In this document: one piece after another, positions 33,451 through 44,587 of the stretch
Numbering within the stretch: position 1 is the stretch's first letter
Layout: each line of letters starts with the position of its first letter
Assembly: GCA_007570785.1 (NCBI GenBank)
Contig: ML660203.1
Location: 8,180,638 to 8,244,637, forward strand
DNA length: 64,000 nt
Reading direction: 5' to 3'
Source of the DNA: Antilocapra americana
Taxonomy: Eukaryota; Chordata; Mammalia; Artiodactyla; Antilocapridae
Translations under genes and position numbers: made by a program
Notes under the pieces: model-generated
The model's database searches: none
The model's input: only the letters and a program-made list of their open reading frames with translations
What the model was told of the DNA's origin: nothing

Positions 33451-33927
33451 AATACGATTACAAATTCAGTTCCTCAGTGGCACTAGCCACATTTCAAGTG
33501 TTCAGTAGCCACACATGGCCAGTGGCTACTGTATGGGACAGCAAAGTTCTAACAGTCAAGTCCTAGGGGGTGGGGCTGGTAGTCTCCATGCCCTAAGCCA
33601 GAGCTGGACCTCCCAAAGTTGAATGTCAATAGAATGGGATTTACTCCTTCCAGTCCCCTATGGAGCCTGATACTAGTATCAACCTTGGGTGTCAACCTTG
33701 GGTGACAAAGGGATCAGCATGCCTGTGCTCTGAGGATGGCATGGGGGCTCAGAGAGATGGGTGACCAGCCCAAAGTCACTCAGCTTTGACCCACAGACTG
33801 TCTGACTTGGAAACCTAAGCTCTGTCCCTAAAGCCTGGCAGGGACCTGGTCTCAGGCACAGGCTTCTAGAGGAATAAATAAGCCTTTACCACTAAATTCC
33901 CCCTCCTCAAGACTAGTGGCAGAATAT

Positions 33928-34133
33928 GTGCTCAGTCACTCAGTCATGTCTGAACTCTTTACAGCCCCATGGACTGCAGACCAGCAGGCTCCTCTGTCCA
34001 TGGGATTTTCCAGGCAACAACACTGGAGTGGGTTGCCATTTCCTTCTCCAGGGGATCTTCCCAGCTCAGGGGTTGAACCCAAGTCTCCTGCATTGGCAGG
34101 CAAGTTCTTTATCACTGAGCCACTAGGGAGGCC
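33928..34133 (-). repeat. Bov-A2/Bov-tA SINE
   Basis: Antisense, gtgctcagtcactcagtcat to gagccactagggaggccc. Open frames here are its translations. Confidence 0.95.
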
Positions 34134-34256
34134 CAGAGTGTCCGCTAACAAGGGTTAAGGGTTAAAAAGAGGAAGTAGCGTGGGCTGCAGTAGATGCTGG
34201 GTCTATATGTGGGGCTTACGCCACTAGGGTACCGTTCCCACCGCCCTCCCACCCTT

Positions 34257-34406
34257 ACCCGGCAGGAGGCAAAGCCAGCAAGGTCCACTGGCTGCTTGTC
34301 CTCTGGGTTGGGTCCCCGAGGCTAGCTGCCATGCCCTCCCTGACATCTTGCCCAAGAACACTCACCCAGAGGTCCCTGGACTAGGGCCAGAGCCTGTACT
34401 CACCTC
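34257..34406 (-). other. cluster of three splice-donor-like sites
   Basis: Within 150 bp the minus strand has three good donor matches: GAG|GTGAGTAC near 34406, TGG|GTGAGTGT near 34363 and CGG|GTAAGGG near 34257. A weak acceptor context (pyrimidines then CTCCAG) ends near 34425. The segment before the last donor is open in one frame (GPNPEDKQPVDLAGFASCR) after an in-frame TAG. This could be one exon with alternative donors, or GC-rich intronic coincidence. It is non-repetitive. Confidence 0.2.
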
Positions 34407-34807
34407 CCAGGGTCACCTCAGCTGGAGTCCAGGGAAAGGGTCCAAGAGGCAGTCCACCCCCACCCCCAGGAGGAGGGAGGAGCAGGCCCAGGGGGCAGAT
34501 TCCAGAGGAGGGAAAGGGTGGCAGGCATAGGCCAGAAGAACCTGGGTGGTTCCACCGTCTCCTGGGGAGCACTGGCTAGCATTCAGCCCCCTCCCTCCAG
34601 CCAGTTATTAGGTTTAACAATTAACTCTGGTTTCCACTTCAGCAGGAGGCAGTTCCAGCAGAAAGTCCCATCTGGGGTAGGGGGACTTGGAAGGGGATAG
34701 AGAGGAAGGGGTTGGAGTGGAAGGGAGAAAGGGGTAGTTAGTAAAGCCATCCACCTCCTCCTTCCCATCCTACCAGTGTGGGGCAACTAGAGGGCGGGTG
34801 GCATAAG

Positions 34808-34857
34808 TTCCATAAGGTCAAGGGCAGTGCCTGGCACATAGTAGGTGCTCAATAAAT
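34808..34857 (+). repeat. MIR/L2-type 3' tail
   Basis: aagggcagtgcctggcacat then agtaggtgctcaataaat is the common 3' end of MIR and L2. The CHR SINE inserted exactly here. Confidence 0.7.
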
Positions 34858-35013
34858 TTTTTTTTAATATTTATTTATTTAGCTGTGTTGAGTCTTAATT
34901 GCAGCACGTAGGATCTTTCTTTGTGGCAGGTAGGCTCTCTAGTTGTGGTAGGCCAGCTTAGTTACCCTACCTTAGAAGGCAGATTCTTAAGCACTGGACC
35001 ACCAGGGAAGTCC
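34858..35013 (-). repeat. CHR-type SINE with perfect target duplication
   Basis: An antisense copy with ctcaataaat at 34848-34857 and 35014-35023. The middle is shortened (ggccagcttagttaccctac). Confidence 0.95.
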
Positions 35014-35063
35014 CTCAATAAATATTTTTAATTAACAAATAAGGGGGTGGGGTGATAGAGGAG

Positions 35064-35288
35064 AAGTGTGTGTGTGCGCGTGCGCGTGCATGCACGCTCA
35101 ATCATGTCTGACTCTCTGCGACCCTATGGACTGTAGCCTGCCAGGCTCCTCAGTCCATGGGATTCTCCAGGCAAGAATACTGAAGTAGGTTGTCATTTCC
35201 TCCTGCAGGGGATCTTCCCCACCCAGGATAGAACCCTCATCTCTTGCGTCTACTGCTTTGACAGACAGGTTCTTTACCCAGGAAGCCC
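35064..35288 (-). repeat. Bov-A2 SINE with GT/GC-rich 3' tail
   Basis: The left end is a (GT)n-(GC/GT)n run (35067-35092), the reverse complement of a CA-rich SINE tail. The body runs to ctttacccaggaagcccc with a 10-bp deletion near the right end (no cactgagccac). Confidence 0.9.
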
Positions 35289-36390
35289 CAAGTGGAGGAG
35301 GGCAAAAGTTGACTTGTCCTGGGTCCTTGCTGAGACCAAGCAGGGCTGAGGACCAGGAGGGCAGTCACCCAGAACATGCCAGGAAATGGCTCTGAAGTCC
35401 CCCAGCCCTGGCACTGCCCTTCCGAGCTGTGACCTTTGTAGGGCTCATTCTTCCCCATAAACAAGGGGCGACAGCTAACACTACGGTGTTGTACAGGGCT
35501 ATATGGGGCCAGGCCCAAGCTGCTGGTGAGTTCCGTGCCGCTGTAACACAGCCATGTTTCTCGCTGTCTGGCACAGCTTCTTCTTCTCAGGCCACCCCCT
35601 GAACTCCCCCACATCCCAATATTCCCCTGGATCCCACCTATGTGGCCTTTTTTCCTTTCTGGGAAGAAGGAAAGCCCAGGATGATGACAGTTCCAGCCCA
35701 CTCACATGCCACCCGCCTGGGATCACACACACACACCCTAGCAACGGACTGCTCTCATCTGGCGTTCGCTTGTCATTTATACAGCCCTCCCTGGGCCCCC
35801 TCCTCACCCTCTTCCCCCCATCCCCTAACCCAGGCCTACAAAGGACCATAGCCCACCCCACGCTGGTGTGGAACTCACTATGGCCAGTTCCCTGGGCGTT
35901 CTTGGATAGGGGCTCCCCCTTCTGGATCGCTGCTTCCGGTCTGTGTAACAAGGAAGTGAGAGGGGTGGACTAAGAGATCGCTTCTCCTGATATTCAGAGT
36001 TTCTGACATTTCTGGGATCAATTTGAGTTTTAACTTCATAGAGACCAGCATTCAGATCCTGGCCGGGTAAACAGGCAGCCTTGATGTTACAAGATAGACT
36101 CAGAGACAGGACTGCAGAGCCCTGGAGAACCAGTTCACCCCTGACTATTCTCAGCTCAAGCCTGGGCAGTGGGACAAAGGGCCTCCATGCTCACCGGGCC
36201 CTACTACCTCCTCCATAAAGTCCCAACTTCCTTTTCCTGCCCCACCTTTCTAGTCTTCTCTCTGTCATTCTCAGTAGCAGCATCAGGAGTGATCACTCCC
36301 CCAGTTTCTTCTTGGTAAGACAAAGCTTGAAGCTCACCCTTCACCTGGGGCATTGAACCTAAGGCCCTTTTTTTAAAAACAATTTTTATT
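35289..36390. other. no gene seen; unique DNA
   Basis: Overlapping frames occur on both strands at 35237-35973. A plus-strand ctggtgagttcc at 35521 is donor-like but lacks an acceptor. 35720-35740 is CA-rich. Confidence 0.4.
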
Positions 36391-36394
36391 TAAA

Positions 36395-36608
36395 AAAAAA
36401 TTGTTTATTTACTTGGCTGTGTCAGGTCCTAGCTTCAGAACATGGGATCTTTCTTGCATCATTGCGGTGCACAGACTCTCTAGTTGTGGCATGTGGAGGC
36501 TTAGTTGCTCTATGGCATGTGGAATTTTAGTTCCCTGACTGGGGATCAAACCTACGTCCCTTGCATTGCAAGGCAGATTCTTAACCTCTGGGTCATCAGA
36601 GAAGTAGA
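36395..36608 (-). repeat. CHR-type SINE, long form
   Basis: Antisense: tttatttacttggctgtgtc, gcatgtggaattttagttcc, and ccctgactggggatcaaacc. The terminus is degraded (gtcatcagagaagtag). Confidence 0.9.
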
Positions 36609-36739
36609 GATTCTAGAGTTGCTTCTGTTTCTACTCCACCCTTTCCTGCTTCCTTCTCACAACTCTCCAGGCCTACTCTCCCATCTTTGGCCTGACGCTC
36701 GCTCGGCTCCTTGATCTCCCCAGGGAATAGCTATCTCCC

Positions 36740-36965
36740 TGACTCCCCCTATCCCCTCCTGCTTCATCCTCTTTCAGCTCTAATGTTGCCTACAGCACAG
36801 AGTCTACACTGAACACTCACTCCTCAACTCTCTCAGCCGTGTCTCTCTCAGACACTGCTTCCCGGAAGACAGTCTTACCAGACCTGCTACATGACCTTTA
36901 GACCCTGCACACCAAAGACCCCCTGCAATGACTTTTCGCTGTCCCTCACCCTTGCCCCCTAGCAC
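36740..36965 (+). repeat. possible L2 fragment
   Basis: ctcagacactgcttcccgga with tcactcctcaactctctcag and ccttgccccctagcacg resemble L2 3' text but are heavily diverged. Confidence 0.3.
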
Positions 36966-37052
36966 GGCGGGAAGACAGTGGGTGCCTGCTGAAACAGCGA
37001 GGCACCCACATCTAAAATTAGCTAAAAAATAATGAATTATAATCGCTTATTG

Positions 37053-37237
37053 AGGGACTTCCCAGGTGGTCCAGTTGCTAAGATGCCGTGCTTCCAAAGC
37101 AGGGGGCCCTGGTTTGATCCCTGATCAGGAACTAGATCCCATATGTCGAAACGAAGAGTTCGAACACCGAAACTAAAGATCCCACATGCCACGACTGAGA
37201 CCCAGCGCAGCCAAATAAATAAATATATTTTTTCAAT
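37053..37237 (+). repeat. CHR-type SINE, long form
   Basis: Sense: gggacttcccaggtggtcca, ggtttgatccctgatcagga, gacccagcgcagccaaataa. Confidence 0.9.
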
Positions 37238-37254
37238 TGTTTACTGACCATTAA

Positions 37255-37435
37255 TTCTTTACAATGCTCGGATCTCAGCATTTAACACATGTCATTTCAG
37301 TTAAGTTTCTCAAGCCCCCCATTGTCATTCCTACTCCTTGGTTTTAAACTGAGGAAACTGAAGTTCAGAGAGGTGAAATGATTTGTCCGAGACTACATGG
37401 CCAGGAAATGGCAGAGTCAAGACTGGAATTTCAGT
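37255..37435 (-). repeat. MIR SINE
   Basis: aaactgaggaaactgaagtt and caagactggaatttcagttc in antisense order. Confidence 0.7.
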
Positions 37436-38550
37436 TCTCATCCACTGCCCTACTTGGCCTTCCTCCAATCCACACATGAAAGAGGGGATAAGTGAGAAGT
37501 TGTGACCCGACAGTGCCAAGGTTGTGGGGGCTCCAGAGAAACCAGTTCTTCCCCAGCGCCAGAGCAGATTTGGTAAATAAAAGTACATAACCTTCTATTA
37601 AGCACTTGCTCTGTGCAAAGCTCTGTGCTAGGTGCTGGCTGCACAGAAGGTTACAGGAGCGATCTGGTGCTGACAATCTAACACAAGCGACAAGGCACGT
37701 GCCAGACTAAATCAAAGAGCAAGCAGAACTTGTCCCCAGAGGGGAACAGATAAGGTACTAAGGGACTGCAGGGGGGGCAGAGACAGACATCACTGTGGGG
37801 GTGGGGATGAGAGGGCTCACAAGGCTTTGGGGGACAGAGGTTGGCATCTGAGCTGAGCCTGGACAAGGCAGGCAGGATTTCAACAGTGACTGGGGAAGGA
37901 GGTGGGTGGCATTCCTGGCAGAGATGAACCCAGGATGTTGGGGCAAAGATGTTGGGGTAAGCACTGGGTGTGTCCCAGGAGCCACAGCGAACCCCCTCTA
38001 CCAATTCCTCCTCTTGGCACTGGGTCCAGGCATCCAGCCCTGAAGAGAGGTCACCATGAATGTCCCCAGACTCACAGGCACCTGGTTGAATCTGATGAGA
38101 GGGCAAGGACAGGTAGAAAGGGCTGGGTGCCTGGACACATGGTCTGACAAGACGGGCTCAAGGGGCTAGAATCCAGAGTCTGTGTAGAAGCTCTGAAGAT
38201 GGGAGATGCTGAAGGGAGGAGATAGTCCCACCAGAAGTGGGTGAAGCTGGGGAAGCAGCAAGGAAAGGGGAAAAGAATGTGAACTGGACAGCAGAAGACA
38301 TGGCTTCTAGAACCACAGATCAAAGCTGCGTGGGACCTGGGGCTTATCCTACCCAGACCTCACTTTACAGCTGGGAAAACTGAGGCCCCAACAGGGAAGA
38401 GCAGGGTTCGCAGTCCCCCAGCATCTTCACAGCAAAACCAGCCATGTGCTGAGAGGAGGGAGAAATCTGACTTCAACACCTCCCTCTGCCATGACCTCCT
38501 AGTGACCTTTCTCCAGGCCTTAGGCTCCCACTCAATACAACAATCCTTGT
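37436..38550. other. no gene seen; unique DNA with MIR-like remnants
   Basis: 37585-37645 (taagcacttgctctgtgcaa) and 38350-38440 (gctgggaaaactgaggcccc) are MIR-type remnants. The rest is unassigned. Open frames such as minus 37678-38106 lack splice support. Confidence 0.45.
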
Positions 38551-38764
38551 CTCGGCAGTTCTAAACTTTTATGGGTCATGACTCAAAGACTCACATGGTG
38601 CCTAGGGGTCCTTTCTGGAGGGCAAGGAACACTCTGAGAATTGTGCATGCCATTTTGGAAGTTCACAAACATCTGAGACCAGTATTCTCCGAGGACAATC
38701 CATGTCCCAGTCACCTCAACTGGAACCGATTAAAACGGGCTGATTCCAGGGCCCCAGCACGGGG

Positions 38765-38780
38765 TGCTGAGTCACAATGC
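38765..38780 (+). promoter_or_regulatory. MARE/NF-E2-like site TGCTGAGTCACAATGC
   Basis: TGCTGAGTCA is the extended AP-1 (TPA-type) half of a Maf recognition element, followed by ACAATGC. Such sites bind small-MAF/NRF2, NF-E2 or BACH heterodimers. It lies in a non-repetitive stretch (38740-38935) with further regulatory-looking motifs. Confidence 0.35.
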
Positions 38781-38895
38781 TTTTAAGCTGTCTCACCTAT
38801 TGAATGTAGAGAGGGCTCCACGGCTAGAAGTTTTAAAGCCACGCTCATTAATCAAAGTCCCCTCTGGTTGAGCCACCTGCTCAAGCTGACCATGG

Positions 38896-38910
38896 TCAAG
38901 GTCAAGGTCA
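38896..38910 (+). promoter_or_regulatory. overlapping TCAAGGTCA nuclear-receptor sites
   Basis: TCAAGGTCAAGGTCA contains two overlapping TCAAGGTCA extended half-sites, the monomer motif of ERR-family and SF-1/LRH-1 receptors. It is followed by a G-run tract (38911-38932). It lies about 120 bp from the MARE-like site and could be part of one element. Confidence 0.35.
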
Positions 38911-39300
38911 TGGTGGGGGTGGGTGGGGGCCCAGCAAGTGGATTGAAGCTGGCCAGATTCTGAAGTGACCTTCTGAGATCAGCAGCCCTGCCTGGGAGAC
39001 AGTCTGGACTCCTGGGCTGAACTTAGGCTCAGCCAAAAGGTTCTTTTCCTCTCTCCAGACTCTCACTCTGGCCCTTGGCCAGGTCTGGCTCCCTTCCTTT
39101 TTCCTTCTGAGCATAAGTGTGCTTTCCTGGCTTCAGCCTCTGCCTCCCTCCCCTCCATTACTGAGGCTGATAGAGGACCTCCAAGTCCCCAAGCACCCTT
39201 CCAAGCTTTGAAAGATGATAAGCTTATTTAACTGGGACACTCAGGGCAATCCATGAAAAACTAAGAAAACCAGTGACAAAGCAACATCTAAAGAAAAAGC

Positions 39301-39452
39301 CGGGACTTCTCTGGTGATCCAGTGGTTAAGACTCCACCTTCCAGTGCAGGGGGTGTAGGGTGTGGGTTTGATCCCTGATTGGGGAATGTAGGTCCCACAT
39401 GCCTCAGGGTGCAGTCTAAAATTTTTTGTAATAAATAAATAAAATGAAGTCT
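39301..39452 (+). repeat. CHR-type SINE, short
   Basis: Sense: gggacttctctggtgatcca with a short internal repeat gggggtgtagggtgtgggtt just before the B box. Confidence 0.9.
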
Positions 39453-39754
39453 GGATTTTTTTTCAATAGTTAATAAATATATAAATAAAATGCCAAATGC
39501 CTTCAGTCCTACCCTGTCACCTGCCCCTGACGTGGCATTTCTCCTGCAGGTGGGCAGCTGCCTAGAACCAGAGGCCGAGCACCTACAGGAAGGCTGGTCT
39601 CTGATGGGGTAACAGCACAAGCTTGAGAGGAAGCCTGGGGTGGAATCCATAGACTCTGAGCCAAGGATTTGTTCTCCAGATTCGAGCAAATGTGCATCGC
39701 TCTGCAGACACCTAAGTATCCTCCGAGGCTCCATCAGGGCAGTATAGGAAAGGT

Positions 39755-39985
39755 TCAAGAGCACCCGTGGGCTTTGGATAGATCTGGATTGAAATGCTGG
39801 CTGTGCCACTTGCTGGCTGAGGACTGGGTAGGACTTGGGCAAGTTATTAGCCTCCTTTAATAAAATGGGATCGTAATCCCTGCTTCACTGGGTAGCTGCA
39901 AGGATTAAAAGACATAAGGCGGGTAAAGTGCTTAGTATGGGGCCTGGCACCTGGTGAGCCAATAAACGTAAGCACTTGTTTATCA
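39755..39985 (+). repeat. MIR SINE, nearly full length
   Basis: The head aagagcacccgtgggctttg, gtgccacttgctggctgagg, cttgggcaagttattagcct, taaagtgcttagtatggggc and ggcacctggtgagccaataa follow the MIR order end to end. Confidence 0.85.
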
Positions 39986-40085
39986 GTCACCAGCCCGAGC
40001 CTCTAATGAGGAAGACTCTAAGCTTTCTAAGTCTCCAGTTGCCTCAAGCAACCCCCAAGCCACCCACCAGAACTGGGTCTTTTTC

Positions 40086-40690
40086 TTCAGACCTTTAATC
40101 TGGAGAGATGATGGGGAGAGAGAGGGAGGAAGTCAGGAGAAGGGAGTGAGCAGGAACTGAGAAGAGGGAGGAGGAAGGGAAAGGAAAGTCAAGAGTGAGG
40201 AGGGGCCTGGCTTCCCAGCTTTGGGGAAGGAGGATGACTTTGGGGAAACTGCCAAAACAGGATAAGCCTTCTCTCCTTTCCAGAGCCTTCCCCAGGCCAG
40301 CCAAGGCAAGGCTGAGAGGTACACAGCCTGCTGAGAAGCACCACCCGGCTGTCAGCAGGGACATTGAAGCCTTGGGTTACCTCCAGGCTCTGGCTCCCCA
40401 CAAGGCTGCTGCCTGCCCATGGCAGGCGGCCTCCACGCCCGGAGCAGGCAGAGATGGCCAGAGTCAAGCTGAGAGCAAAACGACCTGCCCATTGAGCCTT
40501 CGGAGGCAGCGCTCGTCCACTCAGGACTCAGGGACCCCCTTGCTGGGGATTCTGATCCTAACTGAGCAGGACTCTCCCCGCTGGGTCCCCAAATCTGGGC
40601 CTTATGTCACCCTCTCTCCACGCTGCCACCTGTGCCAAGGTCCTGCTTCTGGGGCTAAAGTTGCAGCCAGGGAAAAAAGACCATTCAGAC
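40086..40690. other. no gene seen; unique GC-rich DNA
   Basis: 40130-40200 is purine-rich (GGGAGGAGGAAGG type). 40195-40695 is open on plus and partly on minus, without flanking splice consensus. Confidence 0.4.
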
Positions 40691-40699
40691 TCTAAACAG

Positions 40700-40850
40700 G
40701 AACCACAAACAGGTGTTCCAATTGTCCCTGACCAGCTGTGTGACCTTCAGTGGTGTCACTTCCCTCAGAGCCTGTTTCCCTCCTCTGGCTAATGAGGGCA
40801 AAGGAGGACCAGCATCTCTAAGGTTCTCCTGACTCTGACAGCAGCTCTCC
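40700..40850 (+). repeat. MIR SINE fragment
   Basis: ccagctgtgtgaccttcagt and cagagcctgtttccctcctc in MIR order. Confidence 0.65.
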
Positions 40851-41004
40851 TGCTGGTAGGACACCTCGGAGCACAAAGGGGCAACGAGGACTTGCCTCAG
40901 AAGAAGAGTGGGCCAGGCTGGGCTCTGCTGAGAGTGCTGTGGATGTGGCAATGGCCAAGGGTTATCATGGAGATGATGATTATAATTAAAAATCATAGCC
41001 ACGA

Positions 41005-41215
41005 ACTCAAAAGCAGTTTACAAAGAGCTTTCTCATTATCCCCTGGGATTCACAATCTGGTGAGGTAGGTAGGCCCAGATGATGACTATTCATATTTGGC
41101 AGATAAGGAAAGTGATACAAGATTTAGGTGACTTGTCTGGGCTACTAAGTGCAGAGAAGGGGGGAGCCAAAGAGGAAGTAATAATTCCTGGGTGCCTGCT
41201 GTGTGCTACCTCACC
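41005..41215 (-). repeat. MIR SINE
   Basis: gtttacaaagagctttctca, ggtgaggtaggtaggcccag and ggcagataaggaaagtgata follow antisense MIR order. Confidence 0.75.
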
Positions 41216-41261
41216 AGGCTCACTCATGTCTGCTGTCTTTGGTTTTATTTCTTCAGCATAT

Positions 41262-41445
41262 TTTCATTAATTTATTTGTTTGACAGTGGCGCGCCCTTGT
41301 TGCAGCACACAGGATCTTTAGTTTCGGCATGGAGACTCTTAGTTGCAGCCTGTGGGATCTTAGTGCCCTGACCGGGGATCACACCCAGGCCCCCTGCATT
41401 GGGAACTCAGAGTCTTAGCCATTGGACCGCCAGGGAAGTCCCCAC
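41262..41445 (-). repeat. CHR-type SINE
   Basis: Antisense: attaatttatttgtttgaca, gttgcagcacacaggatctt, ccgccagggaagtcccc. gtggcgcgcc contains an unusual CGCG. Confidence 0.9.
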
Positions 41446-41631
41446 ATTTGTTACCTTGACCATGTCTCACCACCACAACCCAGCACTCCAGGTGCTACTG
41501 TTCCCACTTCAGAGAAGATGACACTGAGGCTGAGAAAAAGCGTCATGGCTGTTCCATGGCAAAGCCTGGATTGGGACCTGGGCTTGGGGGACCCCAAGGC
41601 CTGTACTCTTTTCCATCTTCCTGTATGTACT

Positions 41632-42062
41632 GGGTTGAATAGTGTCCCGTCTCAAATTCATGTCTTCAAAAAAGCTCAGAATGTGGCCTTGTTTGGAAAC
41701 AGAGTCTTTGCAGATGCAATTAGTTAAAATAAAATGAGGTCATGCTGGCACTAAGCCCAATATGACTGATGTCCTTAGAAGAGGAGATGACACAGAGACA
41801 CACTGGGAGGAAGGGGAGAAAGCTACGTGACAACAGAGGCAGGTGCAGCTGCAAGCCAGGGAGCTCCACGGATTGCTGGCCAGCACCAGAAGTTGGGAGG
41901 GGGCACTGAACGGACCCCCTGCTCAGAGCTTTCAGATGAAACCAACATTGCCAACACCTTGCTTTCTGACTTCTAGTTCCACACTGCGAGAGAAAACATT
42001 TCTGCTTTTTTAAGCCACCCAGATTGTGTTATTTCATGAAGCAGCCTAGGAAATTAATACAT
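41632..42062 (+). repeat. MLT1-type solo LTR
   Basis: ctgggttgaatagtgtcccg, ggccttgtttggaaacagag, cagatgcaattagttaaaat, aatatgactgatgtccttag and the aggaaattaatacat end are MLT1 landmarks in order. It is better preserved at the 5' end than the 8300 copy. No internal retroviral sequence adjoins it. Confidence 0.9.
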
Positions 42063-42429
42063 GGTGAGTCCACTGAGCAGCAGACCTGGAATTCTTAAAT
42101 TCCAGCTTTCAGATTCCCACTCGCTAGGCAGCCTGCCAGGCAGCCTTGGAGGTGAATGGAGGCCTGGGGTCCTGGGAGGAGTCATTCTCATCTCTCCTTC
42201 ACCACTCTGGTTCAGGCTGACCTGAAGTCTCCATCCACCAGGCTTATTCCGTGTTCCAGGTCTCTATCCACCCTACCAGGTCCTTCCATCATGCAAATAA
42301 GCACCCTGTGAGCCCCAGGTGGATGATCCTCCCCCTCCACCCAAGCCAACCTCTCCCACCACCTGGAGAGCTGTGGTTTTGAAATGCAAATCTGATCCTT
42401 CCTGGCTAGCTTAGTCTGCTCCCCTAACT

Positions 42430-42797
42430 CTACCAGCACCTGTAGGACTCAAGCTCTTCAGCACCGGCCAGATCTGGCCTCAAACTTCCTCTTTATATCC
42501 AGCCACTCACTGCCCCGTCCCCACCACTCACCACCTTCTGCTCCAACCACATGGAACTCTTTTTATTTCCCTTAACAAGTCATGATGCCTTTGCATGAGC
42601 TGCTCCAGCTACCTGGAAAATAAAATCTAGCCCAAACACCGCCTTTTCCTCCATGAACAGCTGTACCCTGACACCCTGTACATTGTACCATGGCATTGCA
42701 CATTGTCCCACACACCCAGCTTGGGAACAGGCTGCATTCATTTCTGTCTCTATAGGCCTAGGGCCCAGTACAAAGGCATTCAAGAATGTTGAACTGT
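42430..42797 (+). repeat. L2 LINE 3' end
   Basis: cagatctggcctcaaacttc, tgcatgagctgctccagcta, ttccctt and the tail cctagggcccagtacaaagg follow L2 3' order. It ends where the next SINE begins. Confidence 0.6.
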
Positions 42798-42799
42798 TC

Positions 42800-43070
42800 G
42801 GACTTCCCTGGTGGTCCAGTGGTTAAGAATCTGCCTTCCAAAGCAGGGGATGCAGGTTTGATCCCTACTCGGGGAACTAAGATTCCATACACCATCACAG
42901 AGCAATTAAGCCCACACTCTGCCACTACTGAAGCCCACTCACTCTGGAGCCCTCCGGCCACAACTACAGAGTTTGTGCACCATAATAAAAGATCCCATAA
43001 AACACAAAAATGATCCTGCATGCTGCAAATAAGTCCCAATGCAAATTAATAAGTAACTGATTTTTTAATA
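42800..43070 (+). repeat. CHR-type SINE, full long form
   Basis: Sense: ggacttccctggtggtccag, ggtttgatccctactcgggg, then the extended arm repeats (gccactactgaagcccact). The tail is a diverged attaataagtaactga. Confidence 0.9.
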
Positions 43071-43077
43071 AAAGAAT

Positions 43078-43400
43078 GTATATTACTTCATTTCATTCTC
43101 AGAACAACCCAAAACTATTATTGATCCTATTTTATAAGGTGAGGAAATGAAGAGATGAAGTCACTTGCCCAAGTCTACTTGATTAGTATATGGCAAAGAC
43201 AGTGCTACATACTCTAGTGCCAGTGCTGGTAACCACTGCTAGGTATACCATCCGTCCTAATATCCTCATTTCACAGAAGAAGAAACAAACAAGAAAGCAG
43301 AAGTGACTTGCTCACAGTCGTGTAATAAGACATAGACCTAGATCTTTAGATCACTTATTCAGCGTTCTTCTTGTCATTCTTTAAGGAACTTAACCCAGGA
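43078..43400 (-). repeat. two adjacent MIR SINE fragments
   Basis: The first has ataaggtgaggaaatgaaga with gtcacttgcccaagtctact. The second has tcatttcacagaagaagaaa with tgacttgctcacagtcgtgt. Both are antisense and abut near 43250. Confidence 0.75.
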
Positions 43401-43625
43401 GGACATGGAAAACTGTGTCTTCTGAAGAGCTTTTTCCAGCCTCCCCTAGAGCAGAGCCTAGCATGGATCTGGGCACACAGTAGGGTCTCAAATCTATGGG
43501 GACATAGCAGTGAAAAAATAAGACATATATATAAATCTACTTTTTAAAAAAGTCTGAGGCTGCTTAGATATTAAAAGATCAGGGCTTGAGAGGACACTTT
43601 AGGTACCAGTTAATATGGGCACTGC

Positions 43626-43839
43626 ATCTTCAGTTGCTCAGTTGTGTCCTAATCTTTTCGACCCCATGGACTGTTGCCCACCAGGTTCCTCTGTCCAAGG
43701 GATTCTCCAGGCCAGAATACCGGAGTGGGTTTGCATGCCCTCCTCCAGGGGATCTTCTCCACCCGGGGATCGAGCCCACGTCTCCTGTGTCTCCTGCACT
43801 GGCAGGCAGATTCTTTACCACTGAGCCACCTGGGAAGCC
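43626..43839 (-). repeat. Bov-A2/Bov-tA SINE
   Basis: Antisense. It carries an internal 8-9 bp duplication (tctcctgtgtctcctgcact) and retains CpGs, suggesting a fairly young copy. Confidence 0.95.
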
Positions 43840-43879
43840 CTAAGCATCATTTAATACCATCTTCCATTTTATAAAGTCA

Positions 43880-44360
43880 TCCACTCAACAAATTTATCAA
43901 ACACGAATCGTAAGCCAAACACTGTGTGGGACACTAGGAGGACTGAGAAGCAGGTTCCTGCCCAGATGGCATTCACAATCCAGCAAGGGGAGACAGACAA
44001 CCAACTAACAAGTTCAAGTATAATTACAAGCTCTCACAAGCGCTACACAATACAGGAAACTATAAGAATGTAAAACAGGAAAAACTGAGTTGTCTTAGGA
44101 AGTTTCTGGGTGAAGGCTCCCGAGAAAGTGATTTTTGAGCTGAAATCTCAAGGGTGGGAGTTAACCAAGACGAGAATCAGAGGAAGGATGTGATAGAGGG
44201 AGGGAACAGCAAGTGCAAAATCCCAAAGGCATATGAGCTCCTGGTGCCTGGATGAACTAAAGGAAGGCCAGAGTGATGGTTTCTAGAGAGGTGGGCAGGG
44301 ACTCAATCTTGCGGGCCTTGTAGACCAGCACAAGAAGTGGAGAAACGAAGCAGCGCAGGG
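43880..44360 (+). repeat. unnamed old interspersed repeat, copy 1
   Basis: ttcaagtataattacaagct, aagtgatttttgagctgaaa, aggatgtgatagagggaggg with ggaacagcaagtgcaaaatc, and ggcgggccttgtagacc-type text form an old mammalian repeat. A second, interrupted copy covers 53270-53410 plus 54220-54370. Confidence 0.5.
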
Positions 44361-44587
44361 AAAACCCTTTACCCAGAACGTGGCCCAGAGTGGACACTGC
44401 CAACGAGTCATTGCATTATTTGGTGAAGGAACAGTTTGCCCATGATCACAAGGAAGACCTGAGACTCGAAGCTGGAACCTCTACTAGCCAGGTTATGGCT
44501 GTCAACTATTTCAGGAAGGGTCAGGAGATGCTTTCCAGGGGTTTCCTCTGGAAAGCATCTCCAGCTCCCTTTCTGCACTTCTCTTGA

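Larger units (their letters stand above)
32735..33545 (+). repeat. old DNA transposon-like repeat (hAT/MER type), twice interrupted
   Basis: Text such as tatccaatcaaaatataatg, gtagccacatttaaaagagt, cactagccacatttcaagtg and ccagtggctactgtatggga recurs in a second copy at 49605-49832. This is characteristic of an AT-rich, non-coding MER-class mammalian DNA transposon. Two CHR SINEs sit inside it. The family name is from memory and not certain. Confidence 0.55.
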
